64,000 bases of DNA from Dillenia suffruticosa (GCA_033439265.1 JAVTVX010000004.1:13157701-13221700), one strand, 5' to 3'; positions 35,098 to 46,468 are shown, counted from the first letter of the stretch. The notes: generated from the sequence alone by a model not told the origin. Made by a program: numbers and translations.

Positions 35098-36621
35098 ATG
35101 GAGATAGTGTTCCATTTGAAGTTTGCTCATCCAATAGAGCACCCTTTTTCAATGGCAATAATTATAGCTATTGGAAACGAATGATGAGAAATTTTATCAT
35201 TATTTAGAATAAGACAGCATGAAAAATTATAGAAGAATGAATTGAATTTCGAACCGATGAAATTGATAGAGTAAGAGTTCCGGTAAAAATGAAGAACATG
35301 ATTTTGGAAGAGAAGAAAGCATATAAGGCAAATTGCAAGACTGTCAATTTGCTTCATCTAGCACTTAGCATAAATGAATACAACATCATTTCTTTTGGCA
35401 TTGTTACAAAAAAAATTTGAAAAAAGCTTGAAACAACTTATGAAGGCACAAATCAAGTAAGAAAGAAACAAAATACGAATGCTCAAGCAAGAATATGAAA
35501 CCTTTAAGATGAAGGATGGTGAAACAGTGAGAGGCATAATAACAAGGTTCAACACCATTACAAATGATTTAAGATTGCTAGGCAAAGGAATAAGTCAAGA
35601 ATGATTGATAAAATTCTCCGATACATGCTTAAGTTATGGGAAGTCAAGGTTACAACAATTGAAGAATCTAAAAACTTGGAGACTTACAATGGATCAATTA
35701 GTGGGTTCATTAACAACTCATGAAATAAAGATAAATTCCAAAGAAAATGGAAATGAAGAAAGAGGGAAATCTATAGCCTTGAAGGCATAGAGTGAAGAAA
35801 GCCGCTCAAGTGATGAAGAAGATGAAGACATGACACTTTTAACCAAAAAGTTTAAGAAATTTATGATGAAGAAGAACAATAAAAGCAAAAAAGAATTCAA
35901 AAAACTAGAAAGAAATGAAGAAATAAGATGTTATGAATATAAGAAGTTTGGCCATATCAAAACTAACTGTCCAATGCTAAAAAAGGCTGACAAGAAAGAA
36001 AAGAAAGAAAAGAAGAAGACCCTTGCTACATAAAGTGATGAGGTTAGCAACTCTAATGAAGAAGAAAATAAGCAAGAGCAGGCAAATCTCTGTTTCATGG
36101 CACTTGAGGAGCATGGTAATGATGAGGTAACTTCTTCTTCAAACTATTTTTTTGATTCTGATAATGAGCTGTCTTTAAATGAAATGCATGAAACTTTAAT
36201 GAAATCGATTAAAGATCTTAAAAGAATGAATAAGAAAAATAGCATGCTAAAAATGGAAATTGAAAAATTAGTAAAAGAAAAAGACAAGCTAAGTTTGGAA
36301 AAGGAAAGTCTAAGAAAAGAAAACAGTTCATTAGAATTTGATAAGGATTGCCTGCATGCTAACTTAGAAGACAAAAATAATGTCATAAATAAAATGAAGA
36401 TTGAAATTGAAACTACAAAAATCTCTGTTTCAAAAATTACTGAGTCAACTTATAAAAGCTATGAGTCGACTCACGAGTTAATACTTGCATATTGCAAGTC
36501 GACTTACTCAATGTATAAGTTGACTCACTCAAAGTATGAGTCGACTTGCAAAATCCAAATCCGAGAGAGCATTTTTGAAAACACCATTGAGTCGACTTGT
36601 GTAGTTAGCAAGGCAACCTAA
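35098..36621 (+). pseudogene. SIRE-like copia gag, broken
   Basis: After the LTR a gag frame starts at 35098 and soon shifts into FFNGNNYSYWKRMMRNF, the usual 'F.G.NY..W...M' N-terminus. A capsid region follows (MKDGETVRGIITRFNTITND, the UBN2-like block), then a zinc knuckle RCYEYKKFGHIKTNCPMLK in which the second Cys is Tyr. A long Lys/Glu coiled coil (36180-36420) comes next, and the C-terminus is built over the GTCGACT motif repeats. Stops near 35205, 35600, 35790 and 36033 break it. Confidence 0.75.
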
Positions 36622-36639
36622 CAGTGCTCCAAATTGGGT

Positions 36640-37260
36640 TTTGTTCATATAAATCATCTTATAATCCAAGTCGATTTGTTATTTTGACAAAGATGACTCA
36701 TGTAGCTCATAAAAGGACCAAAGTCCAAAATTTTGAATCAAAATCCAATTTTATCTCTAAACAACCCAAATTCAACCCGAAAATCATCCATTAAATTCTA
36801 GAACTTTTAAGTTTTCATATTTCCTCTCAAAATTTTCAACTCTAAACCTAAGTCCTTTCGTTTCACTATTCACTCCGCCTCATGAAACAACCCTTTTATC
36901 TCTCTATTCAATCAGAAACCCTAGTCTCTTCACAAAACCAAACCCTAACTCCTTTTTCACTCATTCTCGATCAAAAACAATTTTTTTTCACAACTGAACC
37001 TTAATCTCTTTTCATCTTCTTCTTACCTCCTTTGTAAACCCTACTAAGGTGAACCTTGTCCTTTCGAATCTTCTTTTTGCAAACTAAAACCCTAACCCCA
37101 ACACATCTTCACTCTTTCTCAGGGAAACCTACTTCCAACGATCAAACTCCATAGCTCTAAAGACAAAGTATCCAGCTAGGTATAATGAAACTGAATTTCC
37201 ATCCTTGGCGAAAAGTAAGTCCTTCTCCTCTAACTTTTGCAATGAAAAGTTGAATCTTAA
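36640..37260. other. Junction region, pyrimidine/AACCCTA-rich, no gene
   Basis: Pyrimidine-rich DNA with recurring 'aaaccctaa'-type runs. It resembles the untranslated leader of a Ty3 element, but nothing definite was seen. Confidence 0.35.
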
Positions 37261-39050
37261 TAGACTTATTGATTAGGAATTTTTAAGGACGATAAATTTC
37301 CTATATGAAGAACACCTCTTACACATCTTATCACACTCACCGATGAGTCCCAATGAACATATTTATGAACATTTAGTTAGGAAATTTTATAACAATCTAG
37401 AGGTTATTGATATAACCGGAGAGCATGTCATGGAAATACACTATTATTTTGCTGTTGGAATGGAATCATGTACCTTCAAGACCTATATTAAAGGAAAACA
37501 AATTGTGGACATATCTATAACTTTGTGTATGATGTGCACTATGGAATGGATACCATTTACTAAATGTGAGGAGTATATGAAGAAAAGTCTGGTAAAGGAA
37601 GATGACAAGATTAGCAAAAGCATGGCTGACTGCATTCCAAGTTTAGCATTTCACCACTTGGACAGGATTAATGGACAAGTTCATATGTAAGTATTTCCCA
37701 ATTCAGAAAATAACCGGACTACGAGATGACATTGCCACTTTTGCTCAAGGTTAGGATGAGCCACTGTACAAGGCGTAGGAAGGATTGAAGGAGCTGACCG
37801 GAAAGTGCCCAAAGTTGAATTTGGAGATTTGGGAACTAGTGGAAATTGTTTTATAATGGTGCCAACCCTAGCACCCAAGCGTTGATCGATAGAACCACTG
37901 GAGGAAGCATTTTGAAAAAGAATGGTGAGGAGATATTCAAGTTGTCGGAAAACATGGTCACTAGCTCTTTTCAGTAGACCATAAAGGAGGCCAAGTGTGG
38001 AATCTACCATGTGGACGAGTCGATAGCCAGCTTGCCCAAGAATGAAGCTATAGCCCATCAGATGAACCAGTTGTGAGAAGACAACTTGGGGTGGCAGAAT
38101 CAATCAAATCCCACTTGGAGACCATAGAAAAGAACGGGGCACTAGGATTTCAACAATCCGCTCCAATCCTGAAGTAAACCTAGGAGCAAATAGTCTTAAA
38201 TCAATAAATACGGATCAAAATTTCAAAACCAAGGCAACACGAAAAGAGCTCCAAGCACTAATAATGCAAGCACAAAATCAACATACGGATCTATCTACCC
38301 AAATGGCTAACATGTCTACATAAGTGCAATAGTTGTCCACGATCATCTTTGCATCATAAGGAGCCTAAATGGACAGCCAGAGGCCTTACAAACGAATCTC
38401 ACCTCATGCAATGCAACATAGAGATCAACCTAAGAGCATAGATGAGCATGGTGACATTAAGGAATAGCAAAACTTGAGAAGGCACCAGAAAGCACTGTTG
38501 AAGAGCCATCACAATCACAAGAAAAAACAAGTTAGGAGAAAGAGGACGAACCTATTGTGACCACTGCCATGAATAAGGATGATGCTACATAAGGCAGCGG
38601 ACATTAGCTTCTCTTTACTATCCTCAAAAATTAAGGAAAGAGCAATTTGACAAATATTTTGAAATATTCTAATTTTGCTTAAATCTGCGCTTATGAACAT
38701 TCCATTGCATTAGACATTTCAGCAAATGTCTAAGTATGTCAAATTTGTAAAGGAGATCCTCCAAAACAAGCAGAAGCCAGAGGTGATCAACAGTGGTGTT
38801 TACCAAGGAATGTGACGAAATCTTTCAAGGACGGATCTCACATAAATTCACATATTCAGGGAGCTTCTCTATCATTTTGTACTATAGAATACTCTTCATT
38901 GGATAATTCTTTAAGTAACCTAGATGCAAGTGTGAAAATCTAATACCTCTATTTGTGTTTTTTAAAGCTGAAAATTAGGAGTTTGAAGGAGACAGGCATC
39001 CAGATTTAACCAATTGATCACTCAATGATAACACTCAAAGGAGTTGATAT
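37261..39050 (+). pseudogene. Athila-like Ty3 fragment, plus strand
   Basis: The open frame at 37343-37690 includes LVRKFYNNLE and TFKTYIKGKQIVDISI, which fit the 'putative plant transposon protein' domain linked to Athila-type elements. Downstream, in shifting frames, KYVKFVKEILQNKQKPEV (38740-38790) fits the Athila gag-protease linker, and DNSLSNLDASVKI may be a ruined protease active-site region. The frames between are rich in stops. The segment 38277-39118 is duplicated at 42572-43419. Lineage inference is moderate. Confidence 0.5.
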
Positions 39051-39118
39051 GCAACTTTGCAAGCAATCAAATCTTTCAAATAATAAAGTGATGAAGTAGA
39101 GATCATTCTCACAAGAAT
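38277..39118 (+). repeat. Donor copy of segment captured by the Pack-CACTA
   Basis: Nearly identical to 42572-43419. By eye there are about ten single-base substitutions and two small length differences (5 bp near 38587 and 1 bp near 38660). The copy here runs on continuously into other Athila-like DNA on both sides, while the other is bounded by CACTA sequence, so this is the source. Confidence 0.9.
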
Positions 39119-41496
39119 TACTATCTAATTACTAACATAACTAAACATGTAATATTTAGAAAATGAAATATATGACAATGTATGTATTTAACTAAACTGT
39201 ACCAAACTAAATATATCATATAAATTGGTGGATATAAAATTAATGAGATGGAATATCATCAAGACATACAATTATATTCACTGTGTGGTTTGTTTTCAAA
39301 GGTTAAGTGTTAGATTATTCTACTTCAAATTGACAATCAGAAACATTAATTTATCTTGGTAGTCATTCTTTCAAGTCAATACTGAGGTTAGTGTTATATA
39401 AAAATTCTCCGATCTTTAACAAGAATTTAATTATAAACAATGCAATAAGAACAAATTTCCTACCGAGTGTACATTTCATGAACCAAATCTCTTTTATGTA
39501 TTCAACATATATAGATTATCTCTATATCTATTCATAATAATTATTTTTGTTCATATTATGAATACCCAAAAAAGGAATTAACCACAAATGGATTGAATTA
39601 TACGAGTAAAATCAAAAGAAAACATGAAGTGGAAAAATAAAAATAAAAAACCCCTTTATGCTGGAAATATTTATCTCTCTTTGCCTCCCAGCCTTCTTTC
39701 TCTTGGATGGCCAAAAAGATCCCCTCTAATTCTTTCTATACATATTTATATATTCTTTCTCAAGAAAAGGAAAGTCAGCTTACAAGGGAATCCGCTAAAT
39801 TACTAAAATCCATTCCCTAGAGCATTAAAGAGCAAAATAGAAAATAATAATTTAGAATGCTCACTGTAGGAAAATTAGGAAGTATCTTCTATGTTGGTGC
39901 ATGCAACTACAGTCAGTTGGCGTAGGTGCATCAGGATGGGGAAAATCCATATCAGCGCAGTTGCACCCATTCAGTGCATTTGTTCTGGTATACTAGGATA
40001 TGAAAAATCAACGTTTGCGCAGTTGTACCCAGTGAGTGCAGGTGCACTGGACCTATATTCAAATTCAATTTTCAACACCGTTGCGCCTATTAAGTAAGGC
40101 GCATACTGCCTCAATTGCAGGGTTTGACTTCCGTGTGCGTATTTTCTTCTTTAAAGTCTTCAATCTATGTTTTATCGTTTCTAAATTCTTCCTATCAATA
40201 AATGAATAAAAATAGGGTGAAATTACTATAAAAATACTACAAAATTGGGTCAAAACATTAATAATTAAAGGGTGTGATTATATAAATTTCATACACATCA
40301 CCACATTTAGATTTTTACTTGTACTCAAGTAAACCTAAGCTTTAAAAAACATACAAACTCACTTTCGTAGGAATCAGTGTTGTATTTAGCAATAAACCTT
40401 TAAACCTTAGGTAATTCATAGTGGACAATTGGTGTCTCGTGTGGGTTTCAAGCAGATATACCTAGAAAATCTCTATACAATGAAATGCATGAAACATAAC
40501 ATAAATTCCCATAGTTGTACTCGAGTGTGTGTGAATACCCATAAATTTGTCAAGATAAAATTATTAAATTATCTTATACAACCAATCAACACCATAAAGT
40601 TAGAAATAGTAATACATGAGATTCTCATTCTTTTAATTTATCGTTATTTCTCTCAACTTAAAGAATTTCACACACCAAAATTAAATCCACATAACTTTAT
40701 AGGGATGTAACCGGGTTACGGGAGAAAGGGTCAAAAAGGAAGGAGAAAGAATTCCATTGAGATAGAGAAGTGCAATGCATGGTATCTAAATAAGCTGATG
40801 GATGAAATTTTCACTTCTCCCTTAATGAAAGACAAACAAAAATAATACAAACTCAGATTATGTCCAAAACTCAATCACTGTTTAATGCCTTGTTTTCCTT
40901 TACTTCTACTCCAAGTTGAGACAAGAAATCTTTTCTTCTATTGGAGATATATATATTTTCCATGCTTAAACCCTTACATGCAACAATCATCATGCTTGTC
41001 AATGTGGATGCAATGGATATCTGAGAATAACTCAAATGCATCTTGTTCTTGATACTTCATTCAATTTTCTTTTTTACAAGAATATATGAACATGCAAAGA
41101 ACTCTATCCTACAGGAGAGAAATACATAGTATAATCACAATTTGCAGCAACGATCTTCACTTGAACAATTCTTCAATGCTAGTCACACTGTCTTATGTAT
41201 TCTTGTTGGTCCCGCATGGTTGAATCATCAAGGTAGAAGGGTAAATAGAGATAAATGGTGAATGAAAATAGAAATCATGGTGGATACTTACTTGGGTGCA
41301 ATGCGATTAAGATGAGTTAATGAAGAATGAGGTTATAGAGAGTTATGTGGTGCCAAAAAAAATTGGCTATCTTAAGCTGTAACAAGGTAACTAAAGGTGG
41401 CTTGAAAGGCTCAAACGGTCAAGGGATAGTGCCTATTTCATTTTAAAACTCATTTGTGTGAATTTTGGACTTCAGTTTCACTAATAGAGTGTTTCT
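39119..41496. other. Probable Athila-type LTR/leader DNA, no gene
   Basis: The stretch 39090-39170 ('atcattctcacaagaat...') resembles the LTR-proximal DNA at 59960-60040 ('gtcgttctcacaaaaat...'), so an Athila LTR piece on minus is likely. Around 39890-40070 there are short repeats containing GCAGTTGCACCCA and GCAGTTGTACCCA. The open frames at 39624-40710 have no recognisable product. Confidence 0.4.
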
Positions 41497-41499
41497 GAA
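41497..41499. repeat. Target-site duplication, left
   Basis: GAA, identical to 43497-43499. Confidence 0.8.
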
Positions 41500-42165
41500 C
41501 ACTACAAAAAAAAACACGATTTTTGTAACGAAATTTAGCGACGAATTTTTTTGTTGCTATTTTGCAATAAATTTAGCAACGAAAACTTTTTTCATCGCTA
41601 TTTGCAATGAAATTTGCTACAAAAAAATAGTCATAGCTAATTTATCGGCAAATGGAAATTCGTCGCTAATTTTGCGACAAATTCCGAATTCGTCGCTAAT
41701 TTTGCGACAAATTCCGAATTCGTCGCTAAATTTGAAAAGTAATTAAATAAAATAAAATATTAATATATATTTATTAAATAAAAAATTAATTTAGTGACGA
41801 ATTTCGAAATTCATCGCTAAATTTGAAAAATAATAAAATAAAATAAAATATTAATATATATTTATTAAATAATAAATTGATTTTGCGACGAATTCTGAAT
41901 TTATCGCTAAATTTAAAATATAATTAAATAAAATAAAATATTTATATATTTTTTTTATTTTTTATTTTAGAAAAAAAATTATCATATTTATTATTTTTAA
42001 TTAATATGTTATATTTTATTTTTATTTTATCTTTTTAAAAAATAGTATTATTATTTTTTTTAATCTTTTATTATTTTATTTTAAATTAATATTTTATTAT
42101 TTTATAATAAATTGTTATTTCATATTGTTTTATTATTATTAGAAAAAATGTGAATAAAAGATAAT

Positions 42166-42169
<4 letters not shown>

Positions 42170-42200
<31 letters not shown>
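42170..42200. repeat. Poly(A) run of about 30
   Basis: Uninterrupted A tract inside the Pack-CACTA, directly before a tRNA-like box pair. It may be the tail of an inserted retroposon. Confidence 0.85.
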
Positions 42201-42203
<3 letters not shown>

Positions 42204-42213
42204 ATAACATATA

Positions 42214-42380
42214 CTAACATTTAGTTTAGTGGTTATATTATCTCAAAGGTTTACGGAAGCGCAGAAGTTCGAACCATGGTGGGAGCAAAGCGGAGGTATT
42301 TTCTAGGAATTAAGTGAGGAAGAGCATGTGGGCGGATGCTGGCTCGGGCGGGCGGGCGGGCTCGGGTGCAAGCGGGAGCG
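42214..42380 (+). mobile_element. Possible SINE fragment inside Pack-CACTA
   Basis: A box-A-like TAGTTTAGTGGTTATAT is followed about 35 nt later by a box-B-like AGTTCGAACCAT. This is the internal promoter layout of tRNA-derived SINEs. After it comes a GC-rich GGGCGGGCGGGCGGG stretch. No target duplication found. Confidence 0.4.
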
Positions 42381-42571
42381 TATTTTTTTTTATTGCTAAT
42401 TTAGCGACGAATTTTAGATTTTCGTCGTTAAATTTAGCAACGAATTTCTAATTTTCGTCGTTAAATTTTTGTGACACGTTATTAGCAACGAAAAATTTTT
42501 CGTCGCTAACTCTATCGCTAATATTTTTAGTGACGAATTTTTATTAAATTTCAACACTAATAATAGTGCTT

Positions 42572-43419
42572 ATCAACATACGGATCTATCTTCCCAAATG
42601 GCTAACATGTCTACATAAGTGCAATAGTTGTCCACGATCATCTTTGCATCATAAGGAGCCTAAATGGACAGCCAGAGGCCTTACAAACGAATCTCACCTC
42701 ATGCAATGCAACATAGAGATCAACCTAAGAGCATAGATGAGCGTGGTGACATTAAGGAATAGCAAAACTTGAGAAGGCACCAGAAAGAACTGTTGAAGAG
42801 CCATCACAATCACAAGAAAAAACAAGTTAGGAGAAAGAGGATGAACCTATTGTGACCACTGCCATGAAAAAGGATGATGCTAATCTACATAAGGCAGCGG
42901 ACTTTAGCTTCTCTTTACTATCCTCAAAAATTAAGGAAAGAGCAATTTGACAAATATTTTGAAAATATTCTAATTTTGCTTAAATCTGCGCTTATGAACA
43001 TTCCATTGCATTAGACATTTCAGCAAATATCTAAGTATGTCAAATTTATAAAGGAGATCCTCCAAAACAAGCAGAAGCCAGAGGTGATCAACAGTGGTGT
43101 TTACCAAGGAATGTGACGAAATCTTTCAAGGACGGATCTCACATAAATTCACATATTCAGGGAGCTTCTCTATCATTTTGTACTATAGAATACTCTTCAT
43201 TGGATAATTCTTTAAGTAACCTAGATGCAAGTGTGAAAATCTAATACCTCTATTTGTGTTTTTTAAAGCTGAAAATTAGGAGTTTGAAGGAGACAGGCAT
43301 CCAGATTTAACCAATTGATCACTCAATGATAACACTCAAAGGAGTTGATATGCAACTTTGCAAGCAATCAAATCTTTCAAATAATAAAGTGATGAAGTAG
43401 ACATCATTCTCACAAGAAT
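42572..43419 (+). repeat. Captured copy of 38277-39118
   Basis: Same orientation as the donor 4.3 kb upstream. The boundaries switch abruptly to CACTA sequence: 'agtgctt' before and 'gataacatttttagtgacga' after. It retains 5 bp (near 42884) that the donor lacks, which suggests a small later deletion in the donor. Confidence 0.9.
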
Positions 43420-43496
43420 GATAACATTTTTAGTGACGAATTTTTCTTAAATTTTCGTCGTTAAATTTGTGACTAAAAGCTTGTTTTCTTGTAATG

Positions 43497-43499
43497 GAA
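43497..43499. repeat. Target-site duplication, right
   Basis: GAA, identical to 41497-41499. Confidence 0.8.
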
Positions 43500-43524
43500 G
43501 GGTAGAATGATTTTATTATAATTA

Positions 43525-43704
43525 CCAAACTCTTTTGGGTTAAGTGATCGGTCACTCTATCTCTTAACCAGAGATTTCGAGTTCGAATACTGGAAATGAC
43601 GAAAAAATATTTATAAGAGCCAATTCCTAAAATGGGCCCTACAGTGCTCAAACTGAATTAGTCGGGAAAACCCAGTTACCGGTGATGAAAACAAAAAAAA
43701 AAAT
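43525..43704 (+). mobile_element. tRNA-derived SINE
   Basis: A box-A-like GGGTTAAGTGATCGGTCACT is followed by a box-B-like GAGTTCGAATAC about 35 nt later. A unique body with 'gggccctacagtgctcaaac' and 'ccggtgatgaaaac' precedes an A-rich tail (43690-43704). Size and layout fit plant SINEs such as the Au group. It lies 30 bp after the Pack-CACTA. TSD not resolved. Confidence 0.6.
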
Positions 43705-44329
43705 TAGTCACATAATTGGCCTTTAGGGTTCTCACTCAACACTTTCTCAAGGTCATGTGCATTAAGATAGGTCAAGAAACAAGAAAAAAAAATATTAATC
43801 TACAATATAAGATTCAAGTATGCCATTTACCAACATAAGGAATTCATATTTTACCTAAGAAAAAAATAGTGATACAAGCCAAGGAAAATAAAAGTGGATC
43901 ATCACACCCCACCCATATACTGAAAATTAGATGTTGTCCTCAATAGATGCAGAGACTTATAAGGGAAGCAAAACATAAATCACGACCTAAATAAAAGGAA
44001 AGTAAATAAACTAAAAGAAAATGGAAAAGGAACAAGAAATAAGTTGTGATTGGTGGGATGAGGTACATTGTACTGTGCCTCGGTTCTTCTTCCTCTTCAT
44101 CAACATCCATAGAATAAGGAAGACCTTGCTTGCTTCCTTTTTTCCAACGTAGGTGCACCTATATACTGCAAGTGCCCTCTTGTGCAACTGACGTTGTAGC
44201 TGCGGTTCAATTGCACTCCACTGTAATTCAATTTCTTTTACATGGAGGAATAAACTTGGTTGGGTTGGCTCCTAACAAGCATTTTATTTACAGTCTAAAG
44301 TTAGTCTCTTCATTCTAGGTCACTCTGGA
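43705..44329. other. Unassigned interval
   Basis: No gene recognised. Open frames at 43940-44318 are short. 44140-44200 shares the GCACCTA/CAACTG flavour of the 39.9-kb repeats, so this may be further Athila leader DNA. Confidence 0.35.
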
Positions 44330-44349
44330 TTACAGAGAGGAATGGAATG

Positions 44350-44580
44350 CCTCTCCTTAGCAATCTCTCCTCTATTGTAGTGTTTCAACCTCTGTCAATT
44401 CACTTTGAATTATCCTTTAGTTGGATGGGTGACTTCAACAGCTCTATATGTGGAAATAATTGTGTCACTACAAATGGTCCTGAACACCTAAACTTCAGTT
44501 TACCCAAAGAAGTCTCAAATAAGAATTGTAAATTAACACGTGCTCACTAGAATAAACTCACATTTAAGAATTTGTTTATC
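44350..44580 (-). pseudogene. Ty3 integrase C-terminal fragment
   Basis: On minus the translation reads SLGKLKFRCSGPFVVTQLFP, equivalent to the 'GKLKSRWSGPF.V..VFP.GAVEL' end of plant Ty3 integrases (Athila group). It follows the protease remnant by about 100 bp, so about 2 kb of polymerase has been deleted. Confidence 0.7.
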
Positions 44581-44679
44581 ATACGACATTTTAGTTCTAT
44601 CCCTATATTTCTCATTCTCATAAGTATTATCCTTATACACATGTTGGCTTTGGTTCTTTTGAACCGAGCCTGTTGAAAA

Positions 44680-45130
44680 CATATATTTATACTCGCTCCA
44701 AGGTCACAGAGTGCTTTTTGCAAACCAACGTCTGATGATTTATTTAGTTCGGAAACTGAAGTCCCTTAATCATGGTCGGGGTTTTGATCCCCATGGGAAC
44801 GAAAAAATCAACGTTGAATATTAAATACTGAATTGATGACCAAGTCATGATACAGGAAAAAAAAATGCTTTTGCAAAAGATAACATATCAACTGTGCATG
44901 AGATAGAAAAACTCTTAAGATCTTTAAGCTTAGGTGGCAATGTCTTTTCCAAAATTGCATTTAATTCTCCGATTAGAGCAACTATACCCATATTCTTTTT
45001 ATTTCTTTTGTTGGACAGAATATATTTAAAAATTTTCATATAACCAGGTATTTTTTTCAAAAGTTTTAGTAAATAGTATGTTAGTGTGCAATTTTTTAAA
45101 CATTTCTAAAAATTTGGTAAATTGTTTGTA
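44680..45130 (-). pseudogene. Athila gag-protease region
   Basis: On minus: QFTKFLEMFKKLHTNIL, then IPGYMKIFKYILSNKR, then LPPKLKDLKSFSISCTV and finally LQKALCDLGASIN. The last is the protease active-site block (D-L-G-A-S). These are the conserved Athila 'F.KFL..FK.L..N', 'MP.Y.KF.K.IL..KR' and 'LPPKLKD.GSF.IPC..G' blocks in correct order. An insertion or frame change lies between the third and fourth. Confidence 0.8.
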
Positions 45131-45552
45131 CAATTTATCTTTCCTTAATCTATCATAATAGGACAAAGGAGGATTGCACCGTTTAGCTCAGGTAGAAAAC
45201 GATTTGAACCAGCTTCGTGCTTCTTATTTCTCTTATGTGACAAAGTGTAGGTGCGGCTGTCGAGTGCTGGTGTGCTGACTCTGTTTCCTAGTTTTCAGTG
45301 TAACTACAGCTATCAATTATGCAGATGCACTCAGTTTCTGCACTTCGGCTTCTATTTCTACTATTGTTTCTCCTGGTTTTAAAACTTTAGCAAAAGTTTT
45401 GCCACTCCTCAATTCTATTGCCATGCATTATTTTTTAGGGTTAAGTTCATTACTTGGAAGAGAGTGTCTCGAGTCAGCATGTGGCTCATCACATTAAGTA
45501 TTTACCCTATTTGCTTCTCCAAGTTCTTGTGTTCGTAAAATCGGCTACGTTG

Positions 45553-46024
45553 GGTATTTTATCACAAAAGTAAAAATAATTAAATTTAAATTTAAATTAA
45601 GAGATAATGAGTAATTAACTCATTATCTCAACTCTCCCTACAATATCTTTTTTATCTCTATGAGAGTTTAATGATTTTCTTGAATTAAAGTTGAGCCATC
45701 ATTTTCATAGAGAATACATTATTGAGATAATTGAGTTTGAATGAAACATATACTCTTTAAAGTGAAATCAATTAAATGTCTAGAGAAATTTCCAAATAGG
45801 AAATTTTTTAGGTCATTTAATCACCGGATTTAGATTTGTGGCATTGTGACATTATGATGATAATTCGTTTAGCGTAGCTATTATCCCGACTGTGAGATCG
45901 TTCGAGAAAGATTTCGTCATTCCCGGATATTTTACATCTATTTACTGAAATAGATATGAAAACTCAATACTTTAATTTTTTTGAAAAATCACCATGTTTC
46001 CGCTAGTGTCAATTAATTCTAACA
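45553..46024 (+). repeat. 5' LTR of copia element 2 (start approximate)
   Basis: Ends TTCTAACA one base before the primer-binding site (46026). The last 200 bp have the same architecture as the copia 1 LTR (a 'gatggtaattcg/gatgataattcg' block then 'gatcg..cgag'). The left edge TGGGTATT is a guess. Confidence 0.5.
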
Positions 46025-46468
46025 TTGGTATCACAACGAATTAGATTTCTTAAAATATTTTTTGAAATTTTTTAGATATAAAAATATAGGATAAAAAAAA
46101 TTTAAGGTTCAAATCACGAATGATTTTCGTGAATCCAATTATATCACGATATTACCTATGACTTATAAATCACCATATAATTTTTTCATAATTTTTTAAA
46201 TATATTTAGATTATGAAATATAAGGTCGAACCTTTTTTAGGGTCCCATGCCATTTAAGGTGACTTTATGTGAGTTTTTGTGTGCCAAATCCAAGTTCGGA
46301 TGATAAGATGTGATCCCGAGTTATGGTGTATGGTGTCCGTTATCTCATACACTCGCTTTAGGATTTATACTCAAATCATTTAGTTTTTGTTGATTTGTAA
46401 ATGCACAAAATTATAAAAATAAGTATCATTTGTCACTAACGTCTTTTTTTTTCTATGTGATAGAGATA

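Larger units (their letters stand above)
33115..36640 (+). mobile_element. SIRE-like copia element, 5' LTR and gag only
   Basis: A long LTR (33115-35028), the primer-binding site TGGTATCAGAGC and a gag with zinc knuckle and C-terminal coiled coil are present. Nothing recognisable as pol follows; beyond about 36640 the DNA changes to Athila-type. A very long LTR and a large gag with a coiled coil fit the SIRE/Maximus group, but the lineage call is by organisation only. Confidence 0.65.
41500..43496. mobile_element. Pack-CACTA: non-autonomous CACTA carrying captured DNA
   Basis: Starts CACTACAAAAAAA and ends TTTTCTTGTAATG, the complement of CATTACAAGAAAA (one change from CACTAC). Both sides are flanked by GAA (41497-41499 and 43497-43499), the 3-bp duplication expected for CACTA. 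Subterminal GCGACGAA/TTCGTCGC motifs fill 41520-41900 and 42400-42540 and recur at 43430-43470. Between them lies an 848-bp copy of 38277-39118. The element has no transposase, so it would rely on a source such as the 10-20 kb element, whose subterminal motifs match. Confidence 0.9.
44330..45540 (-). mobile_element. Athila-type Ty3 remnant, minus strand, pol missing
   Basis: Minus-strand order is gag/protease linker, protease active site, then integrase C-terminus, with no reverse transcriptase, RNase H or integrase core between. It is cut on the right by copia element 2. The same arrangement is seen at 57.1-59.9 kb. Confidence 0.7.

Noticed and set aside
42240..42290. tRNA-like boxes considered as a true tRNA gene
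   Set aside because: No cloverleaf with acceptor stem could be drawn by eye, and the setting is inside a transposon.
38277..43419. The duplicated segment considered as LTRs of one retrotransposon or as a plain segmental duplication
   Set aside because: The second copy lies strictly inside TIR/TSD-bounded CACTA sequence, and neither copy has LTR ends, primer-binding site or polypurine tract.
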